Counted from the stretch's first letter, positions 7,514-16,171 are shown. The stretch: 64,000 nucleotides of DNA from JARLGU01 sp036504535 (GCA_036504535.1 DASXUY010000057.1:40556-104555); one strand, 5' to 3'. Program-made: numbers and translations. The notes: generated by a model not told the origin, from the letters alone.

Positions 7514-9394
7514 ATGCTGAGCGAAACGCTAGACAATTCCACGATCGACGCGCAACTTGATTGGACATCGGGGCCGAGTGCGGCAACAATTCGCCGCCAC
7601 TTACCAGCCACATGGTCGCCGTCGGTGCCGAACGTCGCGAACCGCGACGCTTGGACAAATGGCATACTCCAGCTTCCGCCGGATGAGCTGGCCATCGTGA
7701 ACGCTCACGTTGCTGTCGCCATGTCCGCCAACATGCCGCATTTACTCGCGTCGCACCGCCTCCACTTCGAGCGAACCGGAACCCGCGACGAGTTTGATGC
7801 CAACTGGCGGGCACGCCGCGGCAACCTGGCGTGGTTGACCATTGCCGAATGCGTCGAAGGGCGCGGTCGCTATATCGACAAAATTCAGGATCTCGCATGG
7901 GCCACGTGCGAGGAGTGCTCGTGGGAGTTGCCAGCGCACTGCGGCGGCATGCCAAATGCCGATCGTATCGAAGTGGACCTAGGCACGGCCATGGCGGCCC
8001 TCCAACTGGCCGAACTCGACCACCTCCTCGATGGTTCGCTCCATCCGCATGTGCATCGGTTTATCCAGGCAGCGGTGCGAGCAAAATGTATCGAGCCGTA
8101 CATGGCGCGTGAGGATTGGTGGTGGCTGCGCAACACGCCGACCCTGCAAGTGAACAACTGGGCGGCAGTGTGCACCGCAGGAGCGGTTGGCGCAGCAGTT
8201 TACTTAATGAACGATCCCGCCGAGCTAGCCGCACTCATGGAGAAGGCGCTGCCGACGCTGAGCGACTACCTGGACGGCTTTGACTCGTCGGGCGCGCTGT
8301 CCGAAGGTATCGGCTACTGGAATTACGGCCTCGGATATTTTACGATGGCTGCGGACCTCATCGATCGAAGAAGCGGCGGGGCTATTAACCTTTGGTCGAA
8401 TCAGCGGTTCCGAAACGCCGCCGATTTCCCGGCGAGGGCCGCACTGTCCCCGGGACGCTACCCTAGTTTCTCGGACAGCTGCAGCAACGTGGAGCTGTGG
8501 CGGCCAATCGTCCGCACTCTTGCCCAGAGGCTCGACTTGTCCAACATGGCGCATGTCGAGCAGATGCTGCCGATTGAAAGTGGCCTCTGCGGTGAAAGCA
8601 CCGCTGTCGTTATGGCGCGGGAACTGATGTGGAACCGCGAAGCGAACGACTCCAGATCAGAGAGTGTCGAGAACCCATACGACTGGTTTCCCGGTGTCAG
8701 CTGGCTAATCGCCAGATCGCCTACCTCATCGCAGCCAGCCATGGTGCTCGCCGTGAAGGCTGGCAACAACGGCGAGATGCACAATCAGAACGATGTCGGT
8801 TCGTTCCTGGTGGAAGTCGATGGCGAGCAGTTGATCGAAGACTTGGGAGCGGGACGATACACAAAGCAATACTTTTCTGATTCACGCTACGAGCTCTTTT
8901 CAACATCGTCTCGCAGCCATTCGACGCTCGAAGTCGATGGCCACGCCCAACGCCCCGGCAAAGAGTGCGGCGCACGGGATGTGCTGCTCATCGACAACGG
9001 TGACGTAACCGGATTGACCATGGACCTCGCTCCAGCGTATCCCGATGCATTGGGCCTGCTCAGCTGTGTGCGAACAGTTGCGATGGAGCGCGGCGACGTT
9101 ACAGTGATTGCCATCACCGACGAGGCAACATTCGAGAATACAGGCCGTATCGCGTCGGTTTTGATGACGCGTCATCAGGTGGCCGTGTCTGAGAACGGCG
9201 TGACCATGACGGGTTCGCGGACGGCAATTCGCTGCGGTTACGATGCCGCAAACACAAGTGTCCGAGTAGAAACGGTGAACGCCGTCCCACTCAGCGGCGG
9301 GGCGGCTGATGTACACCGCATTGTCTTCGAAGCACAGACAGGGAAAACGTGTAAGTTGGCGTTACAAATATCGGCACTGCCGATGAATATGTAG
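7514..9394 (+). CDS. Heparinase II/III-like polysaccharide lyase
   Basis: 626 residues. The first ~360 form an alpha/alpha-toroid (NNWAAVCTAGAVGAAVYL, SGALSEGIGYWNYGLGYF). The C-terminal half has the beta-sandwich typical of heparinase II/III (EMHNQNDVGSFLVEVDGEQL, DLGAGRY, SRSHSTLEVDG). Family members cleave uronic-acid-containing polysaccharides by beta-elimination using Tyr/His pairs; the Tyr in GIGYWNYG and His in EMHNQND are candidates. No signal peptide is visible, so a cytoplasmic oligosaccharide lyase is more likely than a secreted enzyme. It begins 2 nt after the regulator's stop and is probably induced when the regulator is released by sugar. Substrate is not determinable from sequence. 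Confidence 0.85.
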   Translation: MLSETLDNSTIDAQLDWTSGPSAATIRRHLPATWSPSVPNVANRDAWTNGILQLPPDELAIVNAHVAVAMSANMPHLLASHRLHFERTGTRDEFDANWRARRGNLAWLTIAECVEGRGRYIDKIQDLAWATCEECSWELPAHCGGMPNADRIEVDLGTAMAALQLAELDHLLDGSLHPHVHRFIQAAVRAKCIEPYMAREDWWWLRNTPTLQVNNWAAVCTAGAVGAAVYLMNDPAELAALMEKALPTLSDYLDGFDSSGALSEGIGYWNYGLGYFTMAADLIDRRSGGAINLWSNQRFRNAADFPARAALSPGRYPSFSDSCSNVELWRPIVRTLAQRLDLSNMAHVEQMLPIESGLCGESTAVVMARELMWNREANDSRSESVENPYDWFPGVSWLIARSPTSSQPAMVLAVKAGNNGEMHNQNDVGSFLVEVDGEQLIEDLGAGRYTKQYFSDSRYELFSTSSRSHSTLEVDGHAQRPGKECGARDVLLIDNGDVTGLTMDLAPAYPDALGLLSCVRTVAMERGDVTVIAITDEATFENTGRIASVLMTRHQVAVSENGVTMTGSRTAIRCGYDAANTSVRVETVNAVPLSGGAADVHRIVFEAQTGKTCKLALQISALPMNM

Positions 9395-9489
9395 GTGTTC
9401 GATGCTGAAGTCGGGCATAGTAATACCAGACGCCAGCAGCCAAGCAGTCAATTAGGCAGATTATCAATTCACGTGAAATGAGGCGTTTA

Positions 9490-10401
9490 ATGAACTCGCA
9501 AAATGCAGTCAAGGGTCCGTCGAGGACCAGTTCGGTACGTGGTTTTACTTTAATAGAGCTTCTCGTAGTTATAGCTATCATAGCTATACTCGCAGCTATA
9601 CTTTTTCCCGTATTTGCGGCCGCTCGCGATAAGGCGCGAGGCACGACATGCGCGTCAAACGAGAAATCACTCGCGCTGGCAATGCTGCAATATGCACAGG
9701 ACTACGACGAAACGTTTTGCATGTGCTGGACGTGCGAAAGCAACAGCAACGCTACCGCGAGCGGGGCCGGCCCCGGCGTCGTTAAGTGGTCCTCATGGGT
9801 GGGCCTCATGACAGCCTATCATCAGGTAAAGAGCACGTTCGCAGGTGCGCCGATGATCCTCTACTGCCCAACCGATGCAAGCATGAAGGGGCGTAACGGT
9901 TCAAGCCCGCGGTCGTATGCATTGGCCGCAACGACATCGAACACCGCAACGTCCTATTCGAGTTCTGCGGTAGTCAATGATGAAGCCGGACAGGGCTTCG
10001 CGGGCCCTATCAAAAATGGCCTCGCGAACTGGGTCTACCAATCTGGACACCAGGCATCAGAGATTCCTTCGCCCGCCAATCTGTTTATGATCGTCGAGCT
10101 TCCGGGCGCCGCTAACCTCACTGCAGGCGGCAGCGCAGTCTGCTACCGGCCCGACACGAATCCGGGCACGTACGTTTCCACATGTGATGCTAATAGCGGC
10201 GGTTGCGGGCAGAACTACCTTACCACAACCGACACCGAGCGATCCCTTAATGGTTACCACAACGGTGGATGGAACTACGCGTTCGCTGACGGCCACGTCA
10301 AGTGGCTTCAGGCGCGCCAAACCACGGCAAGCAACTACGTGTGGAACACATGGGGACCGAAGAACCCACACGGCTACTGGAGCCTCACACCCACCAACTA
10401 A
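9490..10401 (+). CDS. DUF1559 pseudopilin (type II secretion / type IV pilin-like)
   Basis: 303 residues. The prepilin signal GFTLIELLVVIAIIAILAA follows a short basic leader, with Gly at -1 and Glu at +5, so cleavage by a prepilin peptidase is expected. The helix is followed by FPVFAAARDKARGTTC, an Armatimonadota/Planctomycetota-style DUF1559 domain, and the C-terminal H-x9-DG motif (YHNGGWNYAFADGHVKW). ATG 9490 is preferred over ATG 9478 because TGAGG lies 6 nt before it. It lies between the lyase and a secreted glycosidase, all in one direction. The function of these numerous pseudopilins is unknown; attachment to or secretion onto polysaccharide is a reasonable guess. Confidence 0.9.
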   Translation: MNSQNAVKGPSRTSSVRGFTLIELLVVIAIIAILAAILFPVFAAARDKARGTTCASNEKSLALAMLQYAQDYDETFCMCWTCESNSNATASGAGPGVVKWSSWVGLMTAYHQVKSTFAGAPMILYCPTDASMKGRNGSSPRSYALAATTSNTATSYSSSAVVNDEAGQGFAGPIKNGLANWVYQSGHQASEIPSPANLFMIVELPGAANLTAGGSAVCYRPDTNPGTYVSTCDANSGGCGQNYLTTTDTERSLNGYHNGGWNYAFADGHVKWLQARQTTASNYVWNTWGPKNPHGYWSLTPTN

Positions 10402-10444
10402 CAAGGCTGACAACAGACGACCTGAACACCAAGAAAGCGGCCCC

Positions 10445-12721
10445 ATGATGGTGCCGGGTAAGAAAATGACGACAGCACCTCGTGCAGCACTGGCGGCCTG
10501 TGCCGCCGCACTCAGCCTAGCGGCATTCGCGCCGGAGCCAGCAAATGCGCAGCAGATCGCGCCTGCCACAACCGCCGGGTTTGGCATCAACGTTCACTGG
10601 TGGAATCCACCGAAGCAGGATGAGATCGACAGGTTCGTCGAAGGCGGCTTTTCCCTCGTTCGGCAGGACCTGAACTGGGCTCGTATCGAGAAGACGCAAG
10701 GAGTCTACGACTTTACTCCCTACGACGCTGATATCGACATCATGCTGAAGAACAAGATCAAGCCGCTGATCATCTTCGCGTACGGCAACAAGATGTATGA
10801 TGCAGGCGTCTCCCCGCACACCGATGCAGGGCGTGCCGCGTTTGCAGCGTTTGCGGGCGCTTCGGCAGCGCGGTACAAGGGCCACGGCATTCTGTGGGAG
10901 ATCTGGAACGAGCCGAATTCTAACATGTTCTGGCAGCCTAAAGCCAACGCCGACGATTACGCGCTCCTCGCAATCGCTACCGCCAAAGCCATACGGGCAG
11001 CGGACCCGACCGGCGTAATTCTCGCCCCGGCATCGTCGCGCTTCCCGTGGGATTTTTACCGAACCGTGTTTAAGTACGGTCTGCTGCACGAAATCGACGC
11101 CGTCTCCGTTCACCCCTACCGTGTCTCGGAGCCTGAGGATGCTGTCGGCGACTATGGCCGCCTGCGCCGGCTGATCGGATCGTACACGGCGCCTGGTGAT
11201 GCGGTGAAGCCGATCATGTGCTCCGAATGGGGATACTCCACTGAAGTCGGCGGCATCCCGCTCGACAAGCAGGCCCGCTATTTGGCGCGTGTATGGCTGT
11301 CCAACCTCGAAGCAGGTGTCGGCACCAGTATCTGGTACGACTGGCGTAACGATGCCACCAGCAACCCGAAAGACCCGGAACAAAACTTTGGATCGGTGAC
11401 CAACGATTTCCAGCCCAAGCCCGCGTTCCTGCTCGCCAAGTCGCTGCTTCACGATCTCGATGGCGCGCGGTTTGTCCACACGTTGCCCACGAAAGTAGCG
11501 ACCGACCACCGCCTACTCTTCGCAAAGGGCGCGGCGCTGAGCGTCGTTTCGTGGAGCAACGATGCCTCTGCCACACCGGAAGCATCGACTCCCAGCGTGC
11601 GTAAGCTTGCCACCAGCGACACCGACTACGCAGAACTGCTGCAATCCGCAGCTATCGACTACACTGGCGGTGTCCTTGTCGCAACACCCGCACACCCCGC
11701 AGTGCTGCCGCTGCGCGTCACCAATCCCGACAAGAAGGCGGCGACAGTCATCGTGACCGTCGCTGGGATCGCTAAAACGCTGCAGGTTGCCCCATCGGCC
11801 ACAGTGTCGTCGTCCCTCGCTCTCCCAGTATCCGTCGTGTCGCAAGGTCTTGAGACAACGCTCCCAGTCACGGCAACCTGGAACGGCAAACCGGTCCCGA
11901 ACCTAGCTCCTATCAAGGTGGACGCTGGTTACCCTGTGACCATGACCGCCGCCGCGACGCCATCCGGCATCGGCGTGGACATCTCGCAACTGAACGGCCA
12001 GACGTTCAAGGGGACCCTACGTCTCACAGTCGCCGGTAAGGCGACTAGCACTCCGGTCGCGGTACCCACAGGCTCGTCGGCACGGACCATGCTGACATGC
12101 GACCCAGGCGTCCCCACGGTGATCGAAGCTGTCGACGCTACCGGGGTAGTCATGGCTCGTCTCGGCCCGCTGAAGTTCGTCCCAGTCCCCGGATTTGCCG
12201 TCGTTCCCGGCGCCAAGACCGAGTTCTCGAAGATGCGGGCAGGCAAGACGCCGCCGAATCTTTGGCAGGTAGCAACAACCGAGCCCACCGCAGCCAGCGA
12301 CCCCATCGCGGCGGCAGTAACAGCGCCGTACGGTGATGTTCCCGACTGGCAGTCCAGCCAGATTGGCCCCATGAAGAATATCGCCATCCCAGACGGCACA
12401 TCGGCGCTCACATTCTGGCTGGACTACAAGTCCATCCCCGGCGTCACCGAATGCGGGCGGTTTATCGACTCCACAGGCCAGAACTTTCAGGCGGCGTATG
12501 CACCGTCAAGCACTTCTGGCTGGCGCGTGCAAACCATGCCGCTCGACGGTGAAATGTGGCACTGGGGCGGGGCCAAAGACGGCCAGATTCGCGGCCCGCT
12601 CTCGCTGTCAGCGCTCTACCTGATCGCCACTCACGGCGCGATCACAAGCACCGGCACGCTCCGTATCGGTGCGCCATATTTCGCCATAGGTCAGCCAGTT
12701 ACGCCCGATGCGCCCCATTAG
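10445..12721 (+). CDS. Secreted glycoside hydrolase, clan GH-A-like TIM barrel
   Basis: 758 residues from ATG 10445; the frame is open further upstream but that part overlaps the pseudopilin gene. A signal peptide (KKMTTAPRAALAACAAALSLAAFAPEPANA) ends near residue 35. A TIM barrel of GH5/GH39 character follows, with the acid/base E156 in WEIWNEPN and the nucleophile E261 in MCSEWGYS, the two carboxylates expected of a retaining clan GH-A enzyme. From about 450 onward are beta-rich modules, probably Ig-like and carbohydrate-binding. The exact family and substrate are not clear. A likely terminator follows the stop. Co-orientation with the lyase and pseudopilin suggests one locus for polysaccharide breakdown. 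Confidence 0.8.
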   Translation: MMVPGKKMTTAPRAALAACAAALSLAAFAPEPANAQQIAPATTAGFGINVHWWNPPKQDEIDRFVEGGFSLVRQDLNWARIEKTQGVYDFTPYDADIDIMLKNKIKPLIIFAYGNKMYDAGVSPHTDAGRAAFAAFAGASAARYKGHGILWEIWNEPNSNMFWQPKANADDYALLAIATAKAIRAADPTGVILAPASSRFPWDFYRTVFKYGLLHEIDAVSVHPYRVSEPEDAVGDYGRLRRLIGSYTAPGDAVKPIMCSEWGYSTEVGGIPLDKQARYLARVWLSNLEAGVGTSIWYDWRNDATSNPKDPEQNFGSVTNDFQPKPAFLLAKSLLHDLDGARFVHTLPTKVATDHRLLFAKGAALSVVSWSNDASATPEASTPSVRKLATSDTDYAELLQSAAIDYTGGVLVATPAHPAVLPLRVTNPDKKAATVIVTVAGIAKTLQVAPSATVSSSLALPVSVVSQGLETTLPVTATWNGKPVPNLAPIKVDAGYPVTMTAAATPSGIGVDISQLNGQTFKGTLRLTVAGKATSTPVAVPTGSSARTMLTCDPGVPTVIEAVDATGVVMARLGPLKFVPVPGFAVVPGAKTEFSKMRAGKTPPNLWQVATTEPTAASDPIAAAVTAPYGDVPDWQSSQIGPMKNIAIPDGTSALTFWLDYKSIPGVTECGRFIDSTGQNFQAAYAPSSTSGWRVQTMPLDGEMWHWGGAKDGQIRGPLSLSALYLIATHGAITSTGTLRIGAPYFAIGQPVTPDAPH

Positions 12722-12741
12722 GAGAGGATTCAGGACCGCTC

Positions 12742-12760
12742 AAGCCGCTCGGGCTTTTTC
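12742..12760 (+). terminator. Short intrinsic terminator after the secreted glycosidase
   Basis: AAGCC-GCTCG-GGCTT followed by TTTC, 20 nt past the stop codon. The stem is only 5 bp, so strength is modest. Confidence 0.5.
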
Positions 12761-12846
12761 TCTCGCTTCGCTCCCGCTGTGGCAACGCGCAGGGTTTCTT
12801 CGCCAGATTGTAATGCGACAGGGCGTGGTTATACAAATACAGCGAG

Positions 12847-12896
12847 GGCCACCCTTTGCTAAAAAATGCCCGAGCGGCACGAGCGATCCTGAATCC
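12847..12896. repeat. Dispersed repeat fragment (GCCCGAGCGGCACGAGCGATCC type), copy 1
   Basis: The stretch GGCCACCCTTTGCTAAAAAATG followed by GCCCGAGCGGCACGAGCGATCCTG resembles 19364-19404 and 29241-29287. The copies are diverged and occur only between genes. The rest of 12761-13003 contains no gene I can support. Confidence 0.5.
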
Positions 12897-13003
12897 AAAT
12901 TAGCTCTAAAATATTTCAGCCCAATAGCCCAAACAAGAGAAGGAAACGCCAGCAAAAACGGGGAAGAATCATACTAGACGGCAGTGAACCTCACCTACGG
13001 GAA

Positions 13004-13102
13004 GCTCCGGCTAGTGTCAAATGCAGCGGAGCATCCCACGGGCACTGTACCCGAGTCTCGCCAAGCCGTTTGTGGTGAGACGACGGTCCAGCGACACGCT
13101 GG
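13004..13102 (+). ncRNA. Candidate structured leader: run of four hairpins
   Basis: Successive inverted repeats: GCTCCG/CGGAGC (13004-13032), CGGG/CCCG (13039-13053), TCTCGCCA/TGGTGAGA (13056-13080, one G-U pair) and CCAGCG-ACA-CGCTGG (13088-13102). They end 40 nt before the start of the next gene. It does not match a riboswitch class I recognise. It could be a regulatory leader of the ribbon-helix-helix gene or an independent RNA. Confidence 0.45.
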
Positions 13103-13142
13103 TTCGATCATGTCGGCGGTTACTTCACCTTGAGAGGAGCCT

Positions 13143-13553
13143 ATGATGGTCGAAGACGAAGCAAGTCACTTCTCGGAGCATTTCTCGGCGAATGCCAAGC
13201 ATGGCACAGTCGCCGAAGTGGTGCTCCCTCTCCATGCGGAAGCGCTCGATCAGCTGACGCAAATTGCCCACCAGAACGGAATCGAAGGCACGAACGAATA
13301 CCGACGGAGTGTGGCCCTACAAATCGCGATTGACACATTCGGCGACCACTGCAAAGAGCATGGCGACGATCTTATCCGTGAACTCCACCTAAGCGGCGGC
13401 CTCGTTAAGCCGCGCCCCCTCTGCGTTTTCAAAGACACCCTCGACGAACTCGGCAAGCTTGAACGAGAGCTTCACTGCTCCGAGACGATCCTCCTAGAGA
13501 CCGCGATTCGCTACGCCGCGACGCAAAACGTCCGCGAACTAGCCGCAGTCTAG
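13143..13553 (+). CDS. Predicted tandem ribbon-helix-helix protein
   Basis: 136 residues, with GAGGAG 5 nt before ATG 13143. I do not recognise the family. Two segments fit the strand-helix-helix pattern of RHH DNA-binding proteins: residues ~22-66 (EVVLPLHAEALDQLTQIAHQ then NEYRRSVALQIAIDTF) and ~93-132 (LCVFKDTLDELGKLEREL then CSETILLETAIRYAA). The second is the better match, with an alternating hydrophobic helix A and an Ala/Ile/Tyr-rich helix B. Two RHH units in one chain would make an intramolecular 'dimer', which is uncommon. It forms its own transcription unit between a hairpin-rich leader and a terminator-like hairpin, next to a toxin-antitoxin pair on the other strand. Confidence 0.7.
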   Translation: MMVEDEASHFSEHFSANAKHGTVAEVVLPLHAEALDQLTQIAHQNGIEGTNEYRRSVALQIAIDTFGDHCKEHGDDLIRELHLSGGLVKPRPLCVFKDTLDELGKLERELHCSETILLETAIRYAATQNVRELAAV

Positions 13554-13574
13554 CAGCCCAACAATTTCATAACC

Positions 13575-13618
13575 AAGCCGCCGCTTACCTCCAGAAATCC
13601 AGGGGCAGGCGGCGGCTT
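13575..13618. terminator. Terminator-like hairpin after the RHH gene
   Basis: AAGCCGCCGC / GCGGCGGCTT, a 10-bp perfect stem followed by TTTGTCTGTG on the plus strand. The same stem sequence recurs at 23908-23948, so it may be the standard terminator sequence of this genome. Confidence 0.7.
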
Positions 13619-13737
13619 TGTCTGTGTGGGGGGCGGGGCGACGAGGTTGTCGGGTTGCGCTAAAGCGAGACTGATTGGTGCGAGTTGCCAAAGCGCCTCG
13701 CGACCTCAGTGTAATAAAACGAGCAGAACGGACAGAG

Positions 13738-14226
13738 TTACACCAGCATCTGAGCGAGCTGGGCTACGGTAATGTCAAGGGGGTCGATGACAGTAAGACT
13801 GGTATTCCGAGCGGCTCTCAGCAGATTCCGATCACAGGCTATAAGCGCAGCAGGAGATACGTGCTGCGCGGCGATGTGGTCAACGTACGTACTCAGGATG
13901 GCACCATCACTCGCATTGACGTTTTCCATATCGATGAACGTCATCCCGGCCAAGATAGCCGAATCGTCCATGGACAACAAGGTAAAACGTGGTGTGAGAA
14001 ACCAATCTTCGGCCAGGGTATCAATCGCTTTCTCGTACGCCATTTTGGTAATCGAAGGGCGGTTAAGAGCGCGCTTAAACACTGACCGAGTTTCGGCATA
14101 GGTAAGTACCGACGCTACCATATCTGCGGCTGGAAAACCGTCAAATAAGAAGTCTACAACGTCAGAACTGGATTCAGGAATATAACGCTTAGCAAGTGCG
14201 CTGGCATCCCAGTAAAACGTCGTCAA
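13738..14226 (-). CDS. PIN-domain ribonuclease toxin (VapC-like)
   Basis: 162 residues with the four PIN acidic residues in order: D7 (YWDASALAKRY), E45 (TYAETRSV), D107 (NASDGAIL) and D132 (IACDRNL). These bind Mg2+ for RNA cleavage. ATG 14226 overlaps the stop of the upstream small gene by 4 nt (ATGA), the usual antitoxin-toxin coupling. The longer overlapping plus-strand frame has no recognisable content and is treated as a shadow. Targets (tRNA or rRNA) cannot be predicted. Confidence 0.88.
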   Translation of the reverse strand: MTTFYWDASALAKRYIPESSSDVVDFLFDGFPAADMVASVLTYAETRSVFKRALNRPSITKMAYEKAIDTLAEDWFLTPRFTLLSMDDSAILAGMTFIDMENVNASDGAILSTYVDHIAAQHVSPAALIACDRNLLRAARNTSLTVIDPLDITVAQLAQMLV

Positions 14227-14441
14227 TCGCTGCCACCATATCTAAGCTCATGCAACTCTCGAGTCGCAATATTGTCTTCGGGTTTTACGCCCTGCGCGAT
14301 AATTAGCGCACGAAGTTCCTTAGCAGGCATGCCCTTGCTGCGTACGTGCCCGTTGGCAGCGTCGACCCGATCAAGCATCGCCAATAGCTTAACCTTGTCC
14401 GCAATTCGGGCATTTTGCTCCTCTTTTTTTATTGTAGCCAT
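14223..14441 (-). CDS. Putative antitoxin partner of the PIN toxin
   Basis: 72 residues from ATG 14441, which is preceded by GAGGA at 7 nt; an upstream in-frame start (14471) lies inside the promoter's -10 region and is unlikely. The protein is small, charged and helical (KKEEQNARIADKVKLLAMLDRVD; AKELRALIIAQGVKPED), without an obvious standard antitoxin fold. The assignment rests on position: upstream, 4-nt overlap, shared consensus promoter. Codon and base composition are more AT-rich than in neighbouring genes, consistent with horizontal acquisition of the pair. Confidence 0.7.
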   Translation of the reverse strand: MATIKKEEQNARIADKVKLLAMLDRVDAANGHVRSKGMPAKELRALIIAQGVKPEDNIATRELHELRYGGSD

Positions 14442-14459
14442 ATTATCGTCCTCAAATTT

Positions 14460-14488
14460 ATTATATTCCAAGGTATTGCAGCCGTCAA
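14460..14488 (-). promoter_or_regulatory. Promoter of the toxin-antitoxin pair
   Basis: Minus strand TTGACG (14488-14483), 17-bp spacer, TATAAT (14465-14460), about 20 nt before the antitoxin ATG. The start site would lie only ~12 nt before translation begins. Confidence 0.8.
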
Positions 14489-14522
14489 CAAGCGAGGACA
14501 GTGACTAGCACCCACGCCCACC

Positions 14523-15320
14523 CTACCCCGCCACCACCGGGCTCACCAGCTTCCCTATCCCCTCGATCTCAACGGTCACAGAGTCCCCCGCCGCCAGCCA
14601 GCGCGGTGGTTTCTGCGCCATGCCCACTCCGTGCGGCGTCCCGGTGAGGATGACGGTTCCGGGAGGCAGGGTTGTGTCGCTGCTCAGGAATTCGATCAGC
14701 GTTGGGACATCGAAGATCATGTCGTCGGTGCTCCAGTCCTGCATCACGTTGCCGTTGAGGGTCGTCGAAATCCGCAGCGCGTTCGGATTGGTGATCTCGT
14801 CGGCGGTCACCAACACCGGGCCGAGCGGGCAGAATGTGTCGAACGATTTCCCGCGCACCCACTGGCTGCCGCCGCGCTTGATCTGCCAGTCGCGCGCGCT
14901 CACATCGTTGGCGCATGTGTACCCGAGGACAAAGTCAAGCGCGTTGGCGCGGGTGACGTTGCGGCACGGCTTCCCGATCACGATAGCGAGTTCGCATTCG
15001 TAGTCGACCTCGTCGCTGGCGAGCACTGCCGGGAGAACGATTGGGTCACCGGGGTTCTGCACAGCACCAAGGGCCTTCATGAACACGACAGGATACTGCG
15101 GGATCGCCATATTGCTCTCGACCGCATGGTGCCGGTAATTGAGGCCGATACCGATTATCTGCGAAACGGCAATCGGCGCCAGCGTCTTGCGCACCGCGAC
15201 CCGTTCGCCGGTGACAGTAAAATCGCCGTAAATGTCGCCGTCGATGCGGAACGTTTCCCCGCCCTCAACCGCCCCATACCCGACCTCGCCAGCCTCATTT
15301 TCGTAACGTGTGATCTTCAT
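14523..15320 (-). CDS. Fumarylacetoacetate hydrolase family protein
   Basis: 265 residues. The C-terminal FAH domain (about 55-262) has GIGLNYRHHAVE, the metal-ligand motif DYECELAIVIG, GYTCANDVSARDWQ and the ending VILTGTPHGVG. Family members hydrolyse or decarboxylate 2,4-diketo or 2-hydroxy-dienoate acids, and in oxidative sugar pathways split 2,4-diketo-3-deoxy sugar acids. AAAGG precedes the ATG at normal distance. It is the last gene of a minus-strand series of dehydrogenases, consistent with a final C-C bond cleavage step. The exact substrate is not determinable. Confidence 0.88.
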   Translation of the reverse strand: MKITRYENEAGEVGYGAVEGGETFRIDGDIYGDFTVTGERVAVRKTLAPIAVSQIIGIGLNYRHHAVESNMAIPQYPVVFMKALGAVQNPGDPIVLPAVLASDEVDYECELAIVIGKPCRNVTRANALDFVLGYTCANDVSARDWQIKRGGSQWVRGKSFDTFCPLGPVLVTADEITNPNALRISTTLNGNVMQDWSTDDMIFDVPTLIEFLSSDTTLPPGTVILTGTPHGVGMAQKPPRWLAAGDSVTVEIEGIGKLVSPVVAG

Positions 15321-15356
15321 ATGTATTTGCCTTTCGGTAGTGTAGCGCGTCGTTCA

Positions 15357-15516
15357 CCCGGCACTGAAGTACCGGGCTAATTAAAGATTCACCTTTGGTG
15401 AAAAGTCCCTACGGGACTCCGCGCATGTGTCGCTTCGCGACGGTTCATTCCGTTGTTGACCACGTCGCGAACAACCTATTTTGCGAATCAAGGTCCAATA
15501 GGACATTCTGATGTCC
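15357..15516. repeat. Array of six consecutive hairpins (REP-like)
   Basis: Between two genes of one operon: CCCGG-CACTGAAGTA-CCGGG (15357-15376), TTCACC-TTT-GGTGAA (15388-15402), AGTCCC-TAC-GGGACT (15404-15418), GTCGC-TTC-GCGAC (15429-15441), GTTGTT/AACAAC (15452-15475) and GGACAT-TCTG-ATGTCC (15501-15516). The first three resemble REP/RAYT-type elements. No gene is present in 15321-15538. Confidence 0.75.
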
Positions 15517-15538
15517 GGAGTGGATACGTTCCGTCCAG

Positions 15539-16171
15539 CTACCCCACAATCCCCACGGCGCGAATCGGTGAGCCGTCGCGGCCCTTGAAGTTGAGCGGGA
15601 AGCCGCAGAACGTGAACTGATCGGGCACCTTGTCAAGGTTCGCCAGCCCTTCGACAATCACCACCTCTTTGTCGGCGGCGAGCAGGATATGGTGGATCTC
15701 GTACCAGTCCTTGCCCGGCGTCCCGGTGTCCATCCCCAGCATTTTGATATTCTTCGACGCCAGGTAGCGCGCCCCATCCTGCGTCAGCGACGGCGCGTCG
15801 CTGAAGTAGTTCGGTTCACCGAAATGGTGGTGCCACCCGGTTTCGTACAGGATCTTCGCCCCCGGCTTAAGGTACTCCTCGTACGGCATAAAGTCCTCGG
15901 GGGTGATCTCCTCATTCGCTTTTTTCGGGATACGCAGGAGCTGGACCGGCCCATAGAACCAGTCGAGCGGCATCTGGTCGATGGTCTTGCCATCGTCGAG
16001 GAAGTGGAACATCGCATCAAGGTGGGTCCCCTGATGCGTCCCCATACAAACCTGAGTCATGTTGTATCGCAGGGTCTTGGTGTCTCCATGCGATATGATA
16101 CTGAGCTTCGGGTCCCAGGGAAAGTTGCCCTGGCCGTGAATAAGAGGATGCGATAGATCAACAAACTGCAT
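15539..16171 (-). CDS. Cyclase family protein (kynurenine formamidase-like metal hydrolase)
   Basis: 210 residues. The metal-binding motif HQGTHLDAMFHF (H46, H50, D52, H56) is the HxGTHxDxxxH signature of the family, which includes arylformamidases and bacterial polyketide or lactone-like hydrolases. AGGAG precedes the start. In this cluster it may open a lactone or a cyclic sugar-acid intermediate; no tryptophan pathway genes are nearby, so kynurenine formamidase itself is unlikely. Confidence 0.85.
   Translation of the reverse strand: MQFVDLSHPLIHGQGNFPWDPKLSIISHGDTKTLRYNMTQVCMGTHQGTHLDAMFHFLDDGKTIDQMPLDWFYGPVQLLRIPKKANEEITPEDFMPYEEYLKPGAKILYETGWHHHFGEPNYFSDAPSLTQDGARYLASKNIKMLGMDTGTPGKDWYEIHHILLAADKEVVIVEGLANLDKVPDQFTFCGFPLNFKGRDGSPIRAVGIVG

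Noticed and set aside
12961..13142. Cobalamin or other known riboswitch
   Set aside because: No B12-box or other diagnostic core is present and the downstream gene has no metabolic function.
13675..14085. 136-residue plus-strand frame
   Set aside because: It overlaps the PIN toxin gene on the opposite strand, which has all four catalytic acids and an antitoxin partner.
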